This document shows positions 22,253-33,044 of a DNA stretch of 64,000 nt, in pieces. Each line of letters starts with the position of its first letter. The first letter of the stretch is position 1. The stretch covers positions 1 to 64,000 of the forward strand of contig OZ004586.1 in NCBI GenBank assembly GCA_963924555.1, written 5' to 3'. The stretch is from Crambe crambe. Its lineage: Eukaryota; Porifera; Demospongiae; Poecilosclerida; Crambeidae. A program made the position numbers and the translations under genes. The notes beneath the pieces were generated by a model. The model did not search any database, was not told where the DNA came from, and was given only the letters and a program-made list of their open reading frames with translations.

Positions 22253-22311
22253 TTTGTTAACCGGCTGCTATGTTGAGCGAATGTTCTAGAAGATTCCAAT
22301 TAAAGCTCCCC
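22253..22311. promoter_or_regulatory. Minimal bidirectional promoter, DNAJC7/METTL3
   Basis: Only 17 bp separate the DNAJC7 ATG (22252, minus) and the first METTL3 ATG (22270, plus), or 59 bp if METTL3 starts at 22312. It contains gttaaccggctgc; no TATA box is seen. The 5' untranslated regions must be tiny or overlap the opposite gene's coding sequence. Confidence 0.55.
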
Positions 22312-23838
22312 ATGGAGGCTGAAAGGACTTGGAGGGCGATCAAACGTTTAAGAGGGGAGAGAAAAGCAACTTCAGAATGGCTATGGGAAAGGAAACAAGC
22401 TAGAAAAGTGAGGTTATCATCGGATGCTTTCATCTCTGATGTGAGAATTCTTCCAAAGAACAATATTGGCGCTGAGGGAACCAACTGCGGGATAGAGAAA
22501 CGAGTGATTGAATACCTATTGAGTCCTGTACTGGATTTACCTCTGGAGCTAAGTAAACTTGATCACTACTTGCATGAGAGTGGAAAAGTGTTGATTAATG
22601 GTGATCTGAATGATGTGATTGACAAGCTTTCTTGTCAGAGTCTGTGTGAAGTGACATGGAACAACTCCAGACTTACAGTTTCAAGCGTAAATTTAGAACG
22701 TCTCAGCAAGTTAGCTGAAGTTCTGGGTATAATCAAAGGTTCAGAACCTTTTCTGAAAATCTCGGCCTCTACTTACCAGGAAGAGTTGGATCATCTGCTT
22801 TCGATTCAGTCAGTTCGAGAGAGAGAGAGTAAGCAGATGGGAAGTGATATTCAAGAGCTGCTCAACACTAAATCGTTCATGGAGCAACTCAAGTTGCAGA
22901 ATTTTCAGAGTGCTGGTGGTTCTCAGTTGAGAGAATTCTGTTCTCATAAGACTAAAGATGACTGCCGTCGTGCTAGAAACAGCAAAAAAGCGTGTGCAAA
23001 GCTTCACTTTCATCGAATTGTGCACCCTCACACGGACGAGAGCCTGGGTGACTGCTCGTTCCTTAACACTTGCTTTCATATGGAGACATGCAAGTTTGTT
23101 CACTATTCAATAGACGACTCAATTGATGAACCTGAAGCCCTACCACGACACTCTGTGACATTGAAGTCAACTCTCCCTCGAACCAAAATGACTTCTCCCC
23201 AGTGGATTAATTGTGATATGAGGTTTTTTGATGTTTCTGTCTTAGGCAAGTTTGCTGTGGTGATGGCAGATCCTCCATGGGACATTCATATGGAGCTTCC
23301 ATATGGGACTATGGGAGACGACGAAATGAGGCAATTGAACATCCCTGCCCTCCAAGATGAAGGTTACCTCTTTCTGTGGGTAACTGGTCGTGCCATGGAA
23401 TTGGGTAGAGAGTGCCTCACACTCTGGGGCTATGAGCGAGCTGATGAATTGATCTGGGTAAAGACAAACCAGCTCCAGCGTTTAATTCGAACTGGTAGGA
23501 CAGGCCACTGGATAAATCATGGGAAAGAGCACTGCTTGGTAGGTGTGAAGGGAAATTTGGCTGTTAATAAAGGTATTGATACTGATGTTATAGTGGCAGA
23601 GGTCAGGGCCACCAGCCATAAACCAGATGAACTTTATGGAGTGATTGAGCGCTTGTCACCAGGAACAAGAAAAATTGAGTTATTTGGGAGAATGCATAAC
23701 TGTCAGCCAAACTGGATGACTCTGGGCAACCAACTTGATGGTGTGAAAATAGTTGACCCAGATATTGAAGAGGCTTTTTATCGCAAGTATCCGATGGGAG
23801 ACATAGATACTATGAAACCCCCAAACAGCCTTTTGTAA
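22270..23838 (+). CDS. METTL3: METTL3, N6-adenosine methyltransferase catalytic subunit
   Basis: Transfers methyl from SAM to N6 of adenosine in mRNA, normally as a heterodimer with METTL14 in the nucleus. The frame has 522 codons with no intron. A CCCH-type zinc-finger region begins about residue 223 (EFCSHKTKDDCRR, then ESLGDCSFLNTCFHMETCKF). The MT-A70 catalytic motif DPPW is at residues 334-337, followed by GYLFLWVTGRAMELGREC and WINHGKEHCLVG. Human METTL3 is 580 aa; the linker here is shorter. Residue 15 (22312) is a second Met whose context (MEAERTW) aligns better with the family start, so the protein may be 508 aa. AATAAA signals lie at 23852 and 23864. Intronless structure is unusual among the multi-exon neighbours. 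Confidence 0.95.
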   Translation: MLSECSRRFQLKLPMEAERTWRAIKRLRGERKATSEWLWERKQARKVRLSSDAFISDVRILPKNNIGAEGTNCGIEKRVIEYLLSPVLDLPLELSKLDHYLHESGKVLINGDLNDVIDKLSCQSLCEVTWNNSRLTVSSVNLERLSKLAEVLGIIKGSEPFLKISASTYQEELDHLLSIQSVRERESKQMGSDIQELLNTKSFMEQLKLQNFQSAGGSQLREFCSHKTKDDCRRARNSKKACAKLHFHRIVHPHTDESLGDCSFLNTCFHMETCKFVHYSIDDSIDEPEALPRHSVTLKSTLPRTKMTSPQWINCDMRFFDVSVLGKFAVVMADPPWDIHMELPYGTMGDDEMRQLNIPALQDEGYLFLWVTGRAMELGRECLTLWGYERADELIWVKTNQLQRLIRTGRTGHWINHGKEHCLVGVKGNLAVNKGIDTDVIVAEVRATSHKPDELYGVIERLSPGTRKIELFGRMHNCQPNWMTLGNQLDGVKIVDPDIEEAFYRKYPMGDIDTMKPPNSLL

Positions 23839-23895
23839 CAGTGAATTGAATAATAAATAATGGAATAAAAAATTGTTATGAACAAATTTGTAATG

Positions 23896-26800
23896 TTATA
23901 TTGTTGGGGTTGTGAGTTGGGGTTCTTCAATGCCAGCTATGATGTCAGGCAGTTGGGAATCTCTTGGAGAAGAGGTTGGAGTTGATCTTGCACGGGGTAG
24001 TAACAGTAGACCAGCATCTTCACTTTGCTGGTTAGCAAAGTGAATGAAAACGTCATCTAGTGTAGTCTGACTCAGGCTGTAGTCCTACAATAACAGCGAT
24101 AAAGGGGAATTACGACCATGGTTGTTTCTCAGGCAAAAACTGTCAAAATTGGAAGCAATTTTAAAGGGGTGCTCCCAAATTTAATTATATTAAGGCCATG
24201 GTAATTTAATTCCTGGGAGGGAGGGAGCATTAAGAGAGCTAATTTGAACTTTGACCCTAATATTGTTTCTTTGGGAGGCATTAAAATTTGAGGAGGGAGG
24301 GGGCCTGAAAAATAAATTACTGTGGCTAACTTGTGAATACCTTTATATCAAGCTTTTCTCTTGCTGACTCCATAATTGCATAAGTAGTCGAAAGCTTCAG
24401 CCCAGCCCCAGGAAGTTGATACACTAAAGTGTTGTAATGTTCTTCCTGTAGAAGTCAGCCATCCATTGATATCACATCACAATAATAGTCGTGCTTACTG
24501 TACCTTTAAACTAGCATGACTCAGATTCTGCCGAATGAATTCCTTTAGAGCCTCAATCTGACCAGTAGCTCTGATCTTCAGGCTATATCCCTCCCCATAA
24601 GCAGACTTGAGTTGTTGAGGTGTCCCCAAACAACGGAAGCTGCCATTGACCATGATACCTACTCTGGAACACAAGGCTTCGCATTCCGCCATGCTGTGTG
24701 TGGTCAGCAGCACCGACTGTCCCGCTCCCACTACACCCCTCACGATCCTCCACAGGAAGCGACGTGCACGTGGGTCAACTCCTGACGTAGGTTCATCCTA
24801 CAGATTACATTCGTCCATCATAAACCCAAAAATACACTGCAGTACTTACCAGGAGAATAAGAGCAGGACGTGCCAAAAGAGCGATGGCTGTGGACAGTTT
24901 CCTCCTGTTGCCTCCAGAGTACTTTCCGGCAGGTTTATCCGCATACTCTTCTAGACCAAGCTTGATCAAAGCCCACTCCACCACCTTTCGCACCTGTGCA
25001 GGAGGGAGTCCCCGTAATCTACTGTAGAATGTCAGATGCTGGCGTCCAGTCATGTGGTCCATCAGAGCATCCACTTGCGGACAGTAACCCACAGAATCCT
25101 GGAATCTACCGCCACCAGACACACTGTGAGAGGCTATGCAGGCCTCTCCACTGGTCACATGAGTGTCACCTGTCAACATACGGAAGGTGGTTGTCTTGCC
25201 AGCACCATTCACTCCCAGCAACCCAAAACACTACAAATAAGTATGATAAGGGTTGGTTATCATAACCACATTACAAGGTTGGTTGTCATAAGGTCTCGTA
25301 ATAGTGCCTAGAATACCATAACCACACAGGGTTGGTTGTCATAAGGTCTCATGATGCCTAGAATACCACAACCACACTACCCCCCATTACAGGGTTGATT
25401 GTCATAAGGTCTCATGGTGCCATAACCACACTACCCCATTAAGGTCACACAATTACCTCAGCTTTCTGCATCCTAAGGCAAAGTTGATTGACTGCCAGCT
25501 TGTAACGAGAACTACATCGAGTGCCATACACTTTACTGAGGTTTCGAAGGACTAATAAGTTTTGTTTGGGGTCTTCTCTACATATTTGCCGTCGTTCATT
25601 GGCCACCATTGGGTCCTCACTGTTAGGTTCTGGCAAATCCAAGTGCTTGCTACGAATACTGAACTTAAATATGACAAAATGAAATTGAAGGATAACACGT
25701 GGTAAAATACATACATATTGTTAGTGATGAGTGACCTTGATTCGATAAAGAAAACCAAGATGGAGTAGATGCAACTCTGGATCAGCATGGATAGTAAAAA
25801 TGGATATAAATCTGAGTACACGTTGGGGATGGGATTAGAGGTGAAAGGTGCAGCTGACTTCATCAGTGGCCTATCGAGGCTAAGGTACATCATAGTGCGC
25901 CCCAATTGGTAAGCAGGGAAGGGGATCCACACCAAAATGAGGTTGATGGAGTCACTACTTTGCAATTGAACCAAAATGAAATCCACAATCAAAAAGGCAA
26001 AACCAGAAAAAAAGTTGAGGCAGGAGAGAAATATATATGCAGTGGCAGGAGACGCAAAGAGAAAGGACCACACATACATCCATGGAGTAGCCGCCAATCC
26101 ATACAAAACCAGCACCAGAAAAAAGAGAGGCAGTTCCTCACTACCAGTGAAGTAAGGATCCTTGAAGGCCAGGAACAATACCATCACCAAAACGCAAAAA
26201 ATAAAATACCAAATGAGGTCCCAAAAGTAGGCACAAAGCCAGTACAGAGTTTTCCTCATTCCACACACCAACTGCAAATGCTTAATGTTGCCCGAACGTT
26301 CATAAATCAGCAGCAACACAAATCCAGCTACTACAAATCCCAGAGAAAAAACAGCAGCCAGGGGATTCACCAGGAAAGAAATATTTTCTCTAAAAAATTA
26401 TCATAAATAAAATGTAATTATGATTAAAAAACTGCTCACTCACGTCACAGCATAAAAAGACTTCTCTAAATCTGTCATTTTGAATGGATGTGAATAGGTG
26501 CGAATTCCTATAATTTTGATCATATTTTTTTTTAGTACTAATGAAAGAAGAACTGCACTCACCATACTGTGTCTCGTCTGGCTGAGTATTCCTATTGATC
26601 AGATTGGTTCGCAAAATGGCATTGTTCATAGTGTTGAGGTAAGCAGGTAGAGCATGGTACCCCTTCAAGCTGTACCACACTTTAGCAGCCGAACGTGTCG
26701 CTAGAAATGGCAAGGTGGTGTGAGGGTCGGAGTTCAGTTGGTCCACTTTGGGATGGACTTCATCCTTTGAGTGGCCAAAAGAGAGTCCACCATATCGTTG

Positions 26801-29800
26801 CTCTACAAAGGAGGAAGTGCTCCTCAGCAAGTAGTTGTGAAGGTAGTAGTAGGCCCAGTCAGAGTCATTACCAGAAGGGTCATGACTCCTGGTCAGGTTT
26901 TGAACACGACTGCCACTAACAGTTCCGTTGTAGCAGGGAGGGATATAGTCTGACGGAAGTTGACTCATGTTGTGGTAATAAGGTTCAAGAGGGCATGCAT
27001 TTGATTCATCATCACCTGATACACATGTGCAACTGTACTGCGTCTGAGGGTAATTTTCCTTGGGACACTGGTGGTGACTCTTGCCGTTTTCATAACACTT
27101 AGAGGTTGTGTTAGTGGAAGGCTCTAATATGTGGGCCGACACTCCACAGGGTTGGAAGAGAGAGTCCACAAGAGGGCCTGTTTCGTTGGTGTAGTAGCCA
27201 CCAGCAAACAAGTAGTTGAACTTTGTCTCAGCAAAAAAGAGATTTGGTGACAGTTCCAGGCGAGGAGGATCGGGAACAGTTTCCAGATAATGTGCAATGA
27301 GTAAGGAGAGACAGATGATTACCAGCGGTAGGACATTTTGAATCATCACAGCCACCAGGTTCCCTTTAACGTAGTAAACTCTGTTCACTAATAGAGCATA
27401 AAACTGGAGAAGCCACAACTTAAAGAAACTGAGACGAGTATTGGTGTCACTGAGGCCACTCCCCAGAGGATCGTCACACGTTTCTGTGATATAAAGGGAG
27501 GTATCGTTCACCTGGTGCTATAGCAGGTGTTACACGAGAAAACTCACGATCTCCGAATAGTAATCCTTCCTCGTCAAACACACTTTCTTCCTGGTCGTCT
27601 GCACTTGCTTCCCCAGTGGAGGTGCCTGCTGCAACTGCTTGACCCAGGCTGGTTTGGGAGTCCATTGATTGCAGAGACGGCCGAGGAGCAGATGCATCCG
27701 ATTCATCTACAACAACATAGTAATCTTCAATACACTACAAAGTGTCTGACTCACTAGCTTCAGTTCCTTCCATCAGCTCTCTCTCTGTCAACTTCACAAA
27801 TATCTGCAAGGTGCAATAATACAGTTGTCACGACAGCCTTGCATTAAAAGACTGACCTCTTCCATGCTACAAGCTGTCAAGCCATAGGACGTTATCCCAA
27901 GACTGTCCTTCTTCTCTTCCAGTTGACCAAAGAGGTGGGCCAACGTTTGGGGACGGGCCTGCAGCAGTGGCAGCAAGTAGTGCAATTCCCGTCCGCGCCT
28001 CTCGACAAGAGTAGCTCCTGCTACTACCCCTTGCAGGAAAGTGGACAGTTCAGTCTCTCCTTCTTCTGGGAGGGAACTTTCTGGTTGGACTGAGCTGGAT
28101 GCAGGCAGAGGTTGGTCCACATCCTCAATGTCAGCAGTGATGGTGATGGTCCTGGAGGAGGTGGAGGGATGGCGCTCGCTCCGAGTACTCTTTAGAAGAG
28201 TAAGGCGATGGCCCCGACCAAAACGATGCTTGAGGTACTCGAAACTCCCACAGCAGAGGAGAGAACCCTTGGAGATGATGGCTATCCTGTCACCTGTACG
28301 TGCCAAACAGAAAATTTTGACGTGGAGGGCTGTACAATAACTCCATCACACGACCTACCGAGCAGTTCGGCCTCATCCATGTGGTGCGTGGACAGCATGA
28401 TGGTCCTACCCTTCCTGTGCCTCAACAGGAAATCCCAAATCTGACGCCGAGCAAATGGATCTACTCCAGAAGTCGGTTCGTCCAAAATGATGGTCTTACA
28501 TTTACCCACAAATGCCAAGAGAATGGACAGCTTCCTCTTCATGCCTCCAGATAAATGCTGGGTAAACTTGTCCGCATGGGAACTGAGATTCACCTTCTCC
28601 AACCACCTGCAGACCATAGCGGACATGTCTGTAACATATGACCCACGATGATAGTGCACTTACATTGGCATTTGTTCTTTGGCTTCACGTCTGCTCAAGC
28701 CCTTCAGCTGTCCATAGAATAGCAAATGTTCTTTGACTGTCAGGCTATGTATGTTAGTTAGATCAAATAGCTCGAGGCAACCAACTCAGTTTCTGACTCA
28801 CTTCTCAAAGAGGATGTTGTGCTGGGGACATATGCCGAGATTCTGTCGTATGATGTCCATATGTCTGCGAATATTGTTTCCATATATGTAGGCTGTACCA
28901 CTGCTAGCTTCAAACAATCCAGTCAGCACTGACCTATTGTTTATATAACATAATTATTCGACTCTACAAAGCTTCGTGTCAGTGGGGTGTGGCTCACATG
29001 GTGGTGGTCTTTCCTGCTCCATTGTGACCAAGGAAAGCAGTGATCTGACCTTCGTAGAACTTGAGGGTGAGATCGTTCACAGCTGTAACAACTTTCCTCC
29101 TCCCTGGAACGAGGCCACTGGTAAAGTGTTTGCTCAGCCTCTGAATGGAGATGCCCAAAGGCAGGCCCTCTGGCTCTTCTTCACAGTTCTCCCTCCAGTT
29201 TTCCTCCTGGTCATCTCCAGTCAAACCTGCACCATACACGTGCGTCTATCACTAACAGTACGTGGGTATCTCTGACTGATAAATGATCTCACTTGTCATC
29301 TCCTCTCCCTCTTCCTCCAGAGTCACATGACTAGTTCTACTTCTGCCGAATACCCTTCTCACACTCGAGTCTCTCTGACCACACCAGTACGATGGCAGGA
29401 AAGGAAAATACCACGGCTTGGCAACACCGTAACGACCAGGAAATACACCTTCGATGTACCAAGTGATCAGGAAATAGAGGAAAGCATCGAGAACCATGAT
29501 GAGAGCGATTGTTAGGAAGGAAATGTGATCTTCTTGGATGGGAGGAATGGAAATGTTGCTCCATTGCAGCCCTTTCTGCTGCAACTCCCATTCAGTCAAG
29601 AAGGTGGCCCCAAGAGCAAATGCCAGAGGAGCCCACAGACACTGCAGGGAGAATAAGGTCAATTGCAACACAGTCGGCAACACCATAGTCATCTACTCAC
29701 ACAGAGTCCTAGGACAAAGGGGCTCACTGAGTTTATCTTGAAAACAAGAGTGACGTGTGCAAAGAGGACAAGAAAGTAGATCAAAGAGGCCACGCATGCT

Positions 29801-32800
29801 GCTAGATTTGCATTGTTGAAGAAGATGCTGACCAAGAAGCTGTAACTTAACATGACCACTGCATACAGAGTGAGGTAGAGGAGAAGAATCAGGCTGTTGG
29901 TGGCAGGAAGAATACCCCCCAACTTCAGTATCATGGTGATTCCCACCACAGACAGGAAAAGCACCAACAAGGAATGGAAGAACCAAGAGAGACGCAGCAA
30001 ACCTTCTCCAACTCCCATCATCTTCATAAACTCCTTCAGTCGAGTCTCCTTCTCTCTCACAATAGCTCGTGTCGTCATGGCAACAGGAAATAACCACGCA
30101 AAGACCATGGCCAACGGGAGGACATAGAGAAGAGAGATGGCTAACATATCATCCTTGTAGCATGGGTAAGGCATCTCCTGTACATAGACTCCTGGAGATG
30201 CCACCCTGTGTCCTACCATCTCTTCCAATGTTGCACGCTCAATCATGTCCTGAACAAAGATGAAAAAACCCTCAATGTACCTTTGTTTCCACCAGATTCT
30301 TTCTGGACCAGGATACCAGGTCCTACATCATGAAAAAAAACAACAACACTTAATGAATATGAAGTACAAACTTCCTTACGGTTCTCTGTATTTTGATGGA
30401 TCCAAAACAAAAGAAAAATTGGTACGAATTCTGATGATGGTATTTCTTAAAGTATCTGATGAGGTTAGATTAGGTTCAAAGACTACTCCAGCTACAACGA
30501 GAGTAATTCCCAGGTCATCCTGCTGCTTGTAGTCTGCAGCCAAGTCCTCCATTGCTGCCTCATCTTCCATGGGCAGAAATATGTTCCAGTCAAACTTCCT
30601 AAGGGAATCACTTATGCCCTTGGACACACTGTGGACCGTTGTCATGATCGACCAGATATTATTTGGGGCAGAATCATTCAGCAGGTTCTGTGCCTGTTGC
30701 AGTTGGTCCAGAGTCACATTTGGTAGTGACGGGAATGGAATTATAGGCTCTGAACCACTCTCTCTCCTCCCTATTAAAGACTTCAGTAACTATGGGAAAG
30801 AATATTATGTATACTACACCAGTGTGTTCCTGTTTTTATTAATCAGTGAACTGACCATCACTGTTCCGTTTATATAGCTGGAGTTTGAAGGAAATTTATC
30901 CAGAAAAAATTGAGAACAATTGGCTACTTCATCAGCCAGTACTATCACCTGTCCTACTGTATCGAACGTCCTATTAGCCTTCTTTATAATGCTGAGTGTC
31001 AGATTAGTAGATGGTGTGTAAAGGATTTTAATTGAATTGGATTTGGCACCAGATGTCTGATTCTCTTTATTCAGTCTCTCCCGATTGGCTGTATAGAGTC
31101 ACCATGTACACTACTAACATGTATAGAGTCACCATGCTAACATGTATAGAGTTATCATGTACACTACTAACATGTACAGAGTCACCATGTACACTACTAA
31201 CATGTATAGAGTCACCATGTACACTACTAACATGTATAGAGTCACCATGTACACTACTAACATGTATAGAGTCACCATGTACACTACAGTGAGTACACTA
31301 TATTCACCTACCTCGTTTATAGGAATCTCCATAGCAACTCCTGTTAATGACATTTTTGAAAAAACCAGAATAATCATCTCTCAAGTTCCCGCAAAAATAT
31401 TGCAGAGTGATATTCTTGTTCTTTTCACTATCACAGTCGTCTTCTCGGCTGTTATTGCTAGGTCCAATATCAAATTCTTCCTCCCCAAGGTCAGCATCAG
31501 AAAATCCCCCAAACAGGTCCAGTACGTTCTCTGACTGGAGGATCTGCTGCAAGGCAAGAACTTCAGAGACACTACGAGCAGCCTCCACAGGATTACACTC
31601 CTATGGTGACATGAAACACTGCTAAAACCATGCAGGAACACACTACAGAACTCACAGGGACCAGTTGTTCCTCCAACTCTCGGTTCAGAGCTTGCCATTT
31701 AGAGTCAGGAAGTCCACAAACTTCTCTCTGAACCTCCAGCTGAAGGTAATTATAAGGTTAGAGACACAAAACTCTTTTTCTATAGTACCTCTCAAGTGAT
31801 AGTGACATTTTAAAGAGTGCTGACTAATCATCCCTACACTTCTACTTACAGCACTGATATTAGCAAAATGAATCACACCATATAACTGGTCAGACGAGCA
31901 TAAAAGGGGCTTGAGAGAACTAGAGTTGACCCCAAATCCTTGCAGGCCTGCAAGTAGAGTCCCTATATCAGCTTGCCTCCTAAACCGCCCACCAGACTGG
32001 AGCCAATATGGAACCTTTTAAAGAAAGACACACAATAAAAATAAAAGCAAACCAGTACTGCAACTGACCTGGGACAGGTTTAGAGTGGCTCCCAAGATCC
32101 CATCGACAGTCCTCTGACTTAAGCTCAGGTTGTGACTCAGAAACGACCTAAACTCGGTGGGGTTCTTCAAGTAGCACGTTAAAGGAACAGAGTCTAAAGG
32201 TAGACAGCAAGACGAGGGTTATTTGACACATCAAAGATTCCACATGCAGTAATACCTCTATCAGAAGAACAGTCCTGAGCTACACTTAGGCAGTCCACTT
32301 GTGCAGCCAAGTCGTGAACAGTACCACACACTTGAGTCCAACTAGCATTCAACGTACCAATTTCATCCAACACTCCATACACTTCATTCACACTGTACAG
32401 TCACAACATTCACATCAACAGGCATCGACCACCACTACCCACACACTTACGTTGCATTGGGGAATGTCGGCATGTCCGAGAACGCAGGGTTTTTGTCTCT
32501 GCCAGTGCCAATGTCACATACCAATGATTGTAGGAATGGAAGTGTCCCAGCAGAAGGAAGGGCATAGGCACGATACTTTGCTGAAAGGAAGGACAACCTT
32601 CATAAGTTACAGCACTTGTACTAATGTCACAACTCACAATCCTCCACTTGCTCAGGAGGGAACTGTTTCCTGAGAATGGCAATGATCAGATAGAGGAAAA
32701 GTGGCCACAGGACCTCAACCAGGTGAAACACCTAAGCAGTGTGGATAGCACTCTTAATTCACTTGATACAGACCTATCACAGAATATTACAGGAATCGTC

Positions 32801-32922
32801 AAGTTCTTGCATTTTACAGCTCCTCCTCGCCATCTGATCAATGTGTTTCTCCACAATAGTAAATAGAACTGATGAAATGAAGCAAGCCACCATCCTAGCC
32901 TTCCCTCCGTAACTCTACTCAT
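23896..32922 (-). CDS. ABCA1-like full-length lipid transporter, copy A
   Basis: Full ABC transporter of subfamily A, the class that exports lipids across the plasma membrane. The start at 32922 ([10 protein letters not shown]) leads into the first membrane segment. A large N-glycosylation-rich extracellular loop follows (about 32.7-30.4 kb). The first TM bundle (30.25-29.3 kb) precedes NBD1 with Walker [10 protein letters not shown], signature [10 protein letters not shown] and Walker [13 protein letters not shown]. The second half has a TM segment, an extracellular loop with many Cys and NxT/S sites (27.4-26.6 kb), a TM bundle (26.37-25.7 kb) and NBD2 with GVNGAGKTT and [10 protein letters not shown]. 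The C terminus reads [17 protein letters not shown], close to the ABCA1 tail, and stops at 23896. Summed visible exons give about 2,300 residues, close to ABCA1. About 25-30 short introns. I see no frame break. Copy B lies directly upstream. Confidence 0.9.
24105..24328. other. Extra segment in an ABCA copy A intron
   Basis: The intron near the 3' end of copy A is about 220 bp longer than its counterpart in copy B (33240-33285); flanks align on both sides. The insert contains ttaattatattaagg...ttaatttaattcc and gggagggagg motifs. No terminal inverted repeats are clear, so origin is unknown. Confidence 0.5.
25230..25440. repeat. Intronic short repeats specific to ABCA copy A
   Basis: Imperfect repeats of ggttg(g/a)ttgtcataaggtctc and ataccacaaccacac fill the intron before the NBD2 Walker A exon. 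The same intron in copy B (34185-34365) has unrelated sequence although flanking exons are nearly identical. Confidence 0.6.
31090..31290. repeat. 30-bp minisatellite in ABCA copy A intron
   Basis: Six to seven copies of catgtatagagtcacc / atgtacactactaa lie between the exon ending at about 31312 and the next exon starting near 31080. The corresponding region of copy B (40200-40480) lacks this array and has its own short repeats (tatatccac, ccctgta). Confidence 0.9.
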
Positions 32923-33044
32923 CCTGGCCTATAGGCCTATCGTTCGTTTGTACGTACATAATTATCATTGTCCACCCTGTACCAATTATTTGTCATTAAT
33001 AATAAATATAAAAATCAACTGTGAACAATGCATGCATAATCTGT
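32923..33044. promoter_or_regulatory. Spacer between ABCA copies (promoter A, 3' end of B)
   Basis: Only 122 bp lie between the stop of copy B and the ATG of copy A. This has to contain the 3' end of B and the promoter of A, unless A is expressed from further upstream. I see no TATA box or clear AATAAA on the minus strand. Confidence 0.4.

Noticed and set aside
25906-26406. 166-codon plus-strand frame, and the 234-codon frame at 34920-35624
   Set aside because: Antisense shadows of the ABCA transmembrane exons, Lys/Gln-rich because they oppose Phe/Leu codons.
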